In this document: positions 60,001 to 64,000 of the stretch, piece after piece | Position numbering within the stretch: position 1 is the first letter of the stretch | Layout: the number at the start of each line of letters is the position of its first letter | Source: Paragorgia papillata | Taxonomy: Eukaryota > Cnidaria > Anthozoa > Scleralcyonacea > Coralliidae | Direction of reading: 5' to 3' | Length of the DNA: 64,000 nucleotides | Assembly: GCA_035771165.1 (NCBI GenBank) | Contig: JAWNZC010000419.1 | Coordinates: 2,879,501-2,943,500 of the forward strand | Made by a program: the position numbers and the translations under genes | The notes under the pieces: model-generated | What the model was told of the DNA's origin: nothing | Seen by the model: only the letters and a program-made list of their open reading frames with translations | The model's database searches: none

Positions 60001-61939
60001 AAATACCTCTCCCTGTACCACAAGAACCACCTCCCCCCGTGTCACAAGAACAACCTCTCCCTCCGCCACAAGAACCACCTCCCCCATTACCACAAGAACT
60101 ACCTCCCCCTGCACCACAAGAACCAGCTCCCCCCGTACCCGAAGAACTACCTCCCCCAATACCACAGGAAACAAGACCCCCTCCGCCACGAGAACCACCT
60201 CCCTCTGTACCACAAGAACTACCTCCTGCACCACAAGAACCACCTCCCCCCGTACCCCAAGAACTACCTCCCCCAATACCACAAGAATTACTTCCCCCTC
60301 CGCCACAAGAACCACCTCCTCCTGTACCACAAGAATCCCTCCCCCCCGTATCACAAGGGCTCCCATCACCACCCATTATTCATGAGCCATTACCACCCGA
60401 CGAATCGTCCAACGTCTCCTCTACCTTTGCGCTGCCCCCTCCTCTCGTACCACCTCACACGGAGGACTCGATACATGGAGAGGCGGTGATCACTGGTGCA
60501 GCGGTCTCCCCACCTATAGAATACCAGGGGAGTGAGGAAGCAGAGAAAAAGGCTGGTGACGATATTATTGTTCCGCCTCCTGTATTTGCTGACAGTGGTG
60601 CTCAGAATTCGATGCCCCCAGCCGAGGCACATAGTGCTGCAGAAAGACACGCGTCGGAAGAAAGCGAGAAATCCCGAACTGTTTCCGAGAAGGAAGAGTC
60701 AGTCGTCAACGGCCCTGATGACGTTGGTTCAGCCGTGGAAACAAACGGACCTGGCGATAGCCCGGATGTGCCGGCACCTCCTGGGGATATCACAGATCAG
60801 GATGCGAATGTCGTGGTAACCCCAACGATGGACACTGGTTCTACGGAGGTTAGTATTACGCGTTGCGACAAAGTATCTCGAATAATGCGACAATAGATCC
60901 GTTTATACGAGAGCCGATGAGACGGGCCTTACATAAGACGCGATCTGATCCACGTGTGCGGCGTTTTTGAACAAGTAGCGGCTTGTGTAATACGCGAATA
61001 CAGGTCTTGTTGGGTGTTTTGGGTCTTGTGTGAGCCGCTTCTTATAAACTTCCGTATAAGCAGCCCTGCTGTAACAGAGTGTTGGGTAGGCAGTGTGTTA
61101 CTGAAAGTGTGCAGTGTAGTGAACGGTCATATAAACAGACGTCTTTTCTATTTTATTTCAGGAGCAGGCTCCTCCAGAACCTGTCGTATCTGAGGGTTCT
61201 ACGAACAGGTTAGCGTATTTGTGTGTTTATTACGTTGATTAGGTTGTGTTGTACTGCTCTATGCTTGTCTTGTGCTTGTGTTGTGTTGTGTTGTGTTGTG
61301 TTGTGTCTTGTCTTCACTCTACTCTACTCTACTCTACTCTACTCTACTCTACTCTACTCTACTCTACTCTACTCTACTCTACTCTACTCTACTCTACTCT
61401 ACTCTACTCTACTCTACTCTACTCTACTCTACTCTACTCTACTCTACTCTACTCTACTCTACTCTACTCTACTCTACTCTACTCTACTCTACTCTACTCT
61501 ACTCTACTCTACTCTACTCTACTCTACTCTACTCTACTCTACTCTACTCTACTCTACTCTACTCTACTCTACTCTACTCTACTCTACTGCCCTGCCCTAC
61601 ACTGTGTCGTGTCATGTCGTGCCGTCTCGACGCATATTCAATATAAATACTCCTAAAAAAGAAAAGCTCAATCCTCTGTTGTATCTCTCTAGTTCATCAT
61701 TCCGGGATATTCCTTACGAAGAATGGACCTGTATTCACGTGTGTGAGTGGCTTGATTCCATCAGCATGACCGAACACCAAGAACTATTTCAAGAAAATGA
61801 CATCAGAGGTGGCAATCTCCTGGGACTCACCAAAGAAGATCTCCGGGAACTTGGCGTTAAAAAGCTTGGCCATCGGATGACTATTTCCAATGCCGTTAAC
61901 ACATTGACTTGCAATCATGGCGCGGCAACAAATCTCTGA
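40365..61939 (+). CDS. Shank: SHANK/ProSAP multidomain scaffold, complete, 20 coding exons
   Basis: Join 40365-40463, 40575-40646, 41490-41615, 41935-42006, 42148-42256, 43282-43433, 43699-43743, 44622-44744, 45075-45191, 46172-46249, 46349-46415, 47381-47950, 49445-49537, 50662-50713, 52037-52149, 53995-54122, 55425-55755, 57646-60848, 61162-61208 and 61693-61939. That gives 1947 residues; every junction is GT..AG and phases agree throughout. Domain order is that of vertebrate SHANK1-3: SPN (about 19-123), ankyrin repeats (124-353), SH3 (518-572), PDZ (611-706), a long proline-rich region (710-1860) and a C-terminal SAM (1871-1938). SHANK proteins are cytoplasmic scaffolds that link receptors, Homer and actin regulators, at excitatory synapses in vertebrates. 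The start ATG precedes the SPN domain by 18 residues; an upstream non-coding exon is possible. Confidence 0.94.
40880..41140. repeat. 41-bp minisatellite, SHANK intron 2
   Basis: Six units containing AAGTCAAGCTCAGACCACGC then TGACAAGACTTTGATGAGCG. They are followed by a flank (TTGAGATAATCCCCACATAT..ATGAGTGACCGCTGACTAGC). Unit and flank recur inverted at about 54160-54331 in intron 16. Confidence 0.93.
41350..41422 (+). repeat. tRNA-like relic in SHANK intron 2
   Basis: GTAGCTCAACCGTTAGAGCA (A-box-like) followed by GGTTACAGGTGTGATCC (degenerate B-box). No proper acceptor stem. Confidence 0.4.
41690..41905. repeat. 20-bp minisatellite, SHANK intron 3
   Basis: About eleven units of gagaccttacgttacattgt, the inverse on the plus strand of the CARF-intron array at 299-985, and thus the same sense relative to transcription. 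It ends 30 bp before exon 4. Confidence 0.95.
42148..46415 (+). CDS. Shank: SHANK exons 5-11: ankyrin repeats
   Basis: About six repeats: FLEKGLDPNFQDQKTGETPL, FLINGGAYLDFRNRNGITAV, FLDLGASPNYRDLKGLTPLY, LLADQADFGVVDSQGWQEIH, LIFYGADLNAQNGSGNTPLH and LLLYRGARRDIVNFANQTAE. The order and the GWQEIHQ-C-YGH motif follow vertebrate SHANK closely. The donor of exon 5 (GAG|GTTGGT) is weak, and the intron after it is a pyrimidine tract. Confidence 0.92.
42267..43248. repeat. Polypyrimidine tract of CTTC and CTCC tetranucleotides filling SHANK intron 5
   Basis: 982 bases with a single purine (G at 42554). Blocks of (CTTC)n and (CTCC)n alternate, with CTCTCTCC variants near 42907-42960. The whole intron (42257-43281) has only about ten bases of ordinary sequence at its 5' end and about 33 at its 3' end. 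Confidence 0.97.
44789..44954. mobile_element. Short TTAA-flanked MITE, SHANK intron 8
   Basis: TTAAAGGACATTGGCAATAA and TTATTGCCATTGTTCTTTAA are inverted ends including the TTAA. The interior matches the AAGATATTCC/AAATTTGACAAACTTAAT arms of the larger family. Confidence 0.75.
45238..45714. mobile_element. Palindromic MITE of the TTAA family, SHANK intron 9
   Basis: GCCTATGAAACGAAAATTAA and TTAATTTTCGTTTCATAGTC are near-terminal inverted ends; the right side ends in TTTAA. Arms of about 120 bp (CAAAAGATGTT, AACGAAGCAAGGAAACGAAA, GATATTTCAGTTTGTTTG) surround a 240-bp centre. Confidence 0.8.
46575..47255. repeat. AGTGA/AGTGT pentanucleotide array, SHANK intron 11
   Basis: About 680 bp of GAAGT/GTAGT-type units, with a homogeneous block of (TAGTG)n at 46948-47080. 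The opposite-strand open frame is repeat-driven. Confidence 0.95.
47381..50713 (+). CDS. Shank: SHANK exons 12-14: linker and SH3 domain
   Basis: Exon 12 (47381-47950) starts VPYIDKPTYSTRRRTTSKVR, then a Ser-rich linker, then the SH3 start KTYVAMKNFTPTQAGEVSLM. Exon 13 (49445-49537) finishes it with GYWQGSVAGKKGWFPAECVY. Exon 14 (50662-50713) is a 17-residue linker. As in other SHANKs, the SH3 is atypical: the usual ALYDY motif is replaced by AMKNF. Confidence 0.9.
47951..49444. other. SHANK intron 12, little recognised
   Basis: Contains a short (ATC/GTC)n tract at 49315-49365 and a local duplication of cctgggcc/ggccctgggaa text near 49020-49290. No coding exon fits between the two SH3 exons. 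Confidence 0.5.
49570..50050. mobile_element. Inverted-repeat element, SHANK intron 13
   Basis: ACTACTTAATAACCTCG at about 49900 pairs with CGGTTATTAAGTAGT ending near 50045, with GGTCTTTACGG arms inside. The left part (ATGGCACGGATTACTTCCGA, then CACGCGCTGTGATTGGTTGC) is similar in kind to 37838-37880. Confidence 0.55.
50447..50622. mobile_element. Palindromic MITE AAAGCCTGGATTCCATATAG, SHANK intron 13
   Basis: Arms of about 75 bp include GCGGCGGCATGGCTGCGGCA and GGGGCGATGGCCCAATC with near-exact inverses. Confidence 0.85.
50868..51364. mobile_element. TTAA-bordered palindromic MITE, best-preserved copy, SHANK intron 14
   Basis: TTAAAGGGCATATGACTCGA at the left and TCGAGTCATATGCCCTTTAA at the right are exact inverses including the TTAA. 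About 210-bp arms contain GTTTGTCTTATTGAAAAGAA, TTTTTGGTTTCCTTGCTTCG and TTTGATATGCAAATGACACA. Confidence 0.9.
51365..51912. mobile_element. GGCCTGGCCAAACGCTTTCA element with nested MITE, SHANK intron 14
   Basis: The ends (AAGGCCTGGCCAAACGCTTT and AAAGCGTGTGGCAAGGCCTT) are inverted. The interior is dense with GTTCAACA/TGTTGAAC words. A MITE with ATAGACCTTATTCAAAAATG ends is nested at 51672-51848. Confidence 0.7.
52037..55755 (+). CDS. Shank: SHANK exons 15-17: PDZ domain and cortactin-type motif
   Basis: The carboxylate-binding loop is GFGFQMRG in exon 15. Exon 16 has GLQYVGDIEAGGEAEKRGVK and GDFILE; exon 17 has VNGNDVRTDSHRHVVNLIRK. The domain is intact; vertebrate SHANK PDZ binds GKAP/SAPAP C-termini. 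Exon 17 continues into a linker with KPPVPSR (residues 759-765, 55683-55703), which resembles the KPPVPxKP cortactin SH3 ligand. Confidence 0.92.
52221..53102. mobile_element. Outer element TACACACGCAAAAACGCACA with the GTGAACAA element nested inside
   Basis: TACACACGCAAAAACGCACA and TGTGCGTTTTTACGTGTGTA are inverted ends; inner arms share CAGATCTGTTCAG and GTAGCGAYCCYTGATACAGC. The interior is dense in CTGTATCAG/CTGATACAG-like words. Copy 2 of the GTGAACAA element is nested at 52357-52839. Confidence 0.75.
52357..52839. mobile_element. GTACACGCGTA element, copy 2, inverted relative to 20548-21041
   Basis: Reads on the plus strand as the reverse complement of the PDE3 intron 6 copy over nearly its full length, for example GTTACAGCATTGTTGCCTGA at the left and AACAAGTTGTGCGTTTTTAC at the right. 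Confidence 0.85.
53110..53960 (+). mobile_element. LINE reverse-transcriptase C-terminal fragment split by a TTAA MITE, SHANK intron 15
   Basis: Left part KYLGVLIDG and LRHYVPRDTLLNLYRSLI; right part (from about 53615) GLHAWGQANKTHLHKVLLLQ and KRALRLIYFADRKDSAVPLF. These are typical of the connection/thumb region of CR1/L2-like LINEs. Damaged in the left part. The reading frame resumes in register across the insertion 53284-53614. Confidence 0.8.
53284..53614. mobile_element. TTAA-bordered palindromic MITE inside a LINE
   Basis: TTAAAGTGCCTATGTCATCC and GGATGACATAAGCACTTTAA are inverted ends at exact TTAA borders (53284-53287 and 53611-53614). Arms of about 150 bp are almost perfect inverses. 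Confidence 0.9.
54160..54331. repeat. Inverted copy of the 41-bp minisatellite and its flank, SHANK intron 16
   Basis: TGGCTAAATGTAATTTAGGC, AGTCAGCGGTCACTCATGAT and two GCTCATCAAAGTCTTGTCAG-type units: the reverse complement of 40880-41225. Confidence 0.9.
55047..55372. mobile_element. Dispersed element, copy 2 (right terminus kept), SHANK intron 16
   Basis: Shares GTTGAGGTACGCATGCGTAA through ATTCAGCCAATA with 27509-27765, and ends GTGGGCTCTGGGAACGAGAT. Unlike copy 1 it continues past CCAATA to the right terminus. Confidence 0.8.
55815..56300. repeat. Tandem array, period about 120 bp, SHANK intron 17
   Basis: About four units of CTAACCTAGATGATCAACTT, then CATCTACTGATACTCTTAGG, then TCAAACCATTTACTTTATAA, then CCAACAGTCTTTCTCAAGAC. 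One unit junction is inverted near 55940. Confidence 0.85.
56611..57333. mobile_element. TTAA-bordered palindromic MITE with a nested MITE, SHANK intron 17
   Basis: TTAAAGGGCTTATGCAGCGA and CGTTGCATAAGCACTTTAA at the ends. Nested at 56938-57189 is a CATAGTCCCTAGAAATA element with the flanking duplication TTTACAT. Confidence 0.85.
57383..57595. repeat. Two tandem units of about 110 bp before SHANK exon 18
   Basis: Each has CACTTTGAAGCCTGAMGACG, TTAGTATCTTATTCTGGCTA, GCCAGACGAT and GCCTCAAAGTGTTAA; the unit ends are inverted (TTAACACTTTGAAGC against GCCTCAAAGTGTTAA). Related to the units at 35102-35330. Confidence 0.8.
57646..60848 (+). CDS. Shank: SHANK exon 18: giant proline-rich exon
   Basis: 3203 nt, about 1068 residues, mostly disordered. 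It contains a His/Gly/Pro-rich stretch (PGYKLPVHQLPGYQHPGH), a Lys/Gly/Glu repeat (TGKEPTGKESTGKEPPK), and about fifteen octapeptides of type PPPVPQEL at about 59998-60360. Two PPPVF motifs (59727-59741, residues 1477-1481; 60573-60587, residues 1759-1763) fit the Homer EVH1 ligand PPxxF. A single large exon in this region is also typical of vertebrate SHANK genes. It ends at GAG|GTTAGT. Confidence 0.92.
61162..61939 (+). CDS. Shank: SHANK exons 19-20: C-terminal SAM domain
   Basis: Exon 19 (61162-61208) is a 15-residue linker. Exon 20 (61693-61939) encodes WTCIHVCEWLDSISMTEHQE, FQENDIRGGNLLGLTKEDL and LGVKKLGHRMTISNAV, an intact SAM fold. In SHANK2/3 this domain forms helical polymers. A TGA stop lies at 61937-61939, nine residues after the domain. 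Confidence 0.93.
61315..61588. repeat. ACTCT pentanucleotide array, SHANK intron 19
   Basis: About 54 uninterrupted ACTCT units, preceded by a short (TTGTG)n. Open in three frames only because the unit has no stop. Confidence 0.97.
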
Positions 61940-62272
61940 GAATGAAAACCATTCTCAAAATTCCTCACGGTGGGAAGAATTAATGGTTAGAGTTAATATT
62001 ATGTGATTTCGCGTAACTCAAAGCACTTGATTCTCGAGGTGATAATACTTACAATAATTCTCGCAGAATATACTGGAATTTCAGTAGGGCTATACCACTG
62101 GCCGCCTTTACAATGCGCTGCCATCGACACGAGTTTTGACAAAAGATAAGTCTTCTGTTTTTCGTCAGAGGTGCGACCTAAATCATCTGTGAACTGTGGA
62201 GTGAATGGAGTGAAAATTACGATTCGCTACCGCGCTCGCAAACATTCAACGAACGTTTGAATGTGTCTTCCC
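61940..62272 (+). other. Probable SHANK 3' UTR and flank
   Basis: No strong AATAAA signal is visible close to the stop, so the polyadenylation site cannot be placed. Confidence 0.4.
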
Positions 62273-62740
62273 TTAAAGTGCATATAACCCCAAATTTTTT
62301 ATCATCTAAATACGTTCTACCTTTGGCAAATATAGTTGAACAACGAAATATTTTTTAGATTGAAGCAACCTTTATTGCTTTAATAGAGATTTTTGTTTCC
62401 AAAATGGTAATGAGATGACGCCAAAGTAGTCATCATTATCTATACAATATTTATTTGTAGGAGTGACATGACCCAATTCTTCCATTAATGGTGTGTTTGA
62501 ACGATATGTTCCATATTGTATGAGTTTTTCCACAAAAATTCTCAGGTAGTTTATCTTGCCAAAAAGAGAAACAAAGCCAAATGCCTACAATAGACGTCAT
62601 CTCATTACCATACTAGAAATGTGAATCGCCAAAAAACATTGAAGAATAACTCCAATCAAAAAAATATTTCACTGAACAACTATTTGCTCTATGTAAAACG
62701 TATTCAGATGATAAAAAATTTGGGTTTATATGCACTTTAA
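62273..62740. mobile_element. TTAA-bordered palindromic element downstream of SHANK
   Basis: TTAAAGTGCATATAACCCCA and TGGGTTTATATGCACTTTAA at TTAA borders. Inner arms CAAATTTTTTATCATCT and AGATGATAAAAAATTTG are exact inverses. Confidence 0.88.
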
Positions 62741-63149
62741 CTCAATTATACCGAATTCCCTTTACCATGGCTAGCGCCAGACGGTTTTACCCGTCATTGG
62801 AATACCTTTATGGTTGATAGGGTTAAAGTGTTTATAACCCCAAATACGATATTACCGATATGAATTCTATGTAAAGTAAAACTTGAGAATTTTAATGATA
62901 AAGTATAGAATATACTATTCAAGTATGCCATTAACATGCGAATTAAGCAAGCTAGGACGACGACGATAATCTAAACTTCAGTTCTAGAAGAAACCACGAA
63001 TCATTTACGTAGTATTCTCAATTCATTAATAATTCATGAACCGAAAACAAAGGAAATCAGGACTGAGACGGAGGTTTTGATATCGGAGGAAGAAATTACA
63101 TAAATTAAGCCAACTTTCGCCTCGATTTTCTCTTAAAATACTGATTTGT

Positions 63150-63295
63150 TTGAGAAGCTATATCATACACTCGGAAGAGTGTTTCATCAGGATTCCAAAC
63201 ACCTCGAAATTTGTTCACAATCCTCGGTTTTCAACAAAAGTCTCGGTGTTTGGAAATCGTGATGAAACATTCCTCCTCGTGTATGATATATAACT
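63150..63295. repeat. Inverted repeat
   Basis: TATATCATACACTCGGAAGA..GTTTCATCAGGATTCCAAAC pairs with GTTTGGAAATCGTGATGAAA..TCGTGTATGATATA. Confidence 0.7.
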
Positions 63296-63475
63296 TGAGT
63301 ACTTAAAGTATGTTTTTCGACATTTAAGGCTTTAGAGTTCTAAAAGGATTTTGTCGCGTAATTTGAAGTTAAACTCAACTAACAGGTTTCGCCGTTGCAC
63401 GAGTTAACGTCGTCCTGAAGACGTGAAAATGATCTGAAGAACGTTGTAAGAATGGAGGCGGCGTTACGATTACTC

Positions 63476-63944
63476 TTAAAGTGCCAATGAAACGAAAATT
63501 AAGTTTGTCTTATTTAAAAGAACACTTAAAATGACAGAGTAACATCTTTTGCAGTTTTTCGTTTCCTTGCTTCGTTGTTGAGATATTTCAGTTTGTTTAA
63601 TATGCAAATTAAACATTTTGACGTCGTAGGTGAATAATGAGCTATCGGAGAAGGTTAGATATCTTTTCTATTACAAACCAAATTAATTTGAATGAAGCAT
63701 GTGGATGTGTTTCTCTCACAACACTAAACATGTAGATTTTCAAGTGATTGTATTTGATAATAACAACGATATATAAACCTTCTCTGATAACTCATTATGC
63801 ACGTGTGACGTCAAAATGTTTCATTTGCATATCAAACAAACTAAAATATCTCAAGAACGAAGCAAGGAAACGGAAAACTACAAAAGATGTTACTCTACCA
63901 TTTGAAGTGTTCTTTCAAATAAGACAAACTTAATTTTCATTTAA
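63476..63944. mobile_element. TTAA-family palindromic MITE at the right edge
   Basis: TTAAAGTGCCAATGAAACGA at the left; the right arm AAGACAAACTTAATTTTCAT has lost its last few bases but a TTAA remains. Very similar to 45238-45714. Confidence 0.8.
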
Positions 63945-64000
63945 TTATTCATTTTCTTTGTCGTCCTTAACGTTCGCGTTGTATTTGCTTAGGCTCCCTA

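Noticed and set aside
59528..60376. Gly/Ser-rich and Val-rich open frames on the minus strand
   Set aside because: Antisense shadows of the proline-rich SHANK exon 18.
61223..61656. Several open frames through the ACTCT array
   Set aside because: The pentanucleotide unit has no stop in any frame; the real coding part is the SAM exon starting at 61693.

Overview
This window is animal genomic DNA with spliced genes, long introns and many DNA-transposon relics. It is probably from a marine invertebrate, and a cnidarian is my best guess. That guess rests on gene content, intron structure and the style of the repeats, not on a marker gene. There is no sign of bacterial or viral gene organisation. 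The real proteins are cut into exons with GT..AG junctions whose phases agree, so the gene models were built exon by exon.

Layout. (1) 1-5259, minus strand: the first three coding exons of a CARF-like (calcium-responsive transcription factor, ALS2CR8 family) gene, which runs off the left edge. (2) 5260-6052: a 793-bp head-to-head intergenic region. (3) 6053-23650, plus strand: a complete eight-exon phosphodiesterase 3 gene of about 988 residues, with a membrane domain, an RRxS phosphosite region and the HD-type catalytic domain. (4) 23651-40364: mostly repeats, nested MITEs and LINE fragments. It also holds a small candidate insulin/relaxin-like peptide gene at 24659-25157 and a possible non-coding first exon of the next gene at about 30300-30739. 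(5) 40365-61939, plus strand: a complete 20-coding-exon SHANK/ProSAP scaffold gene of 1947 residues (SPN, ankyrin repeats, SH3, PDZ, proline-rich region, SAM). (6) 61940-64000: 3' flank with two palindromic elements.

The three main genes belong to calcium and cyclic-nucleotide signalling and to synaptic or junctional scaffolding. PDE3 degrades cAMP and cGMP at membranes, CARF-type factors act in Ca-dependent transcription in vertebrates, and SHANK organises receptor complexes. A shared divergent promoter for CARF and PDE3 is possible but inferred.

The non-coding DNA is dominated by palindromic MITEs. They include a TTAA-flanked family with at least five loci, a TA-flanked pogo/Tigger-like family with others nested inside it, and elements with 7-9 bp target duplications. 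There are also degraded non-LTR retrotransposons, tRNA-derived repeats and large simple-sequence arrays. One SHANK intron is almost pure pyrimidine for about 980 bases. Several repeats occur in two different genes of the window. The most interesting single object is the putative insulin-like peptide, whose B-chain signature is exact but whose best A-chain candidate has an altered cysteine pattern.
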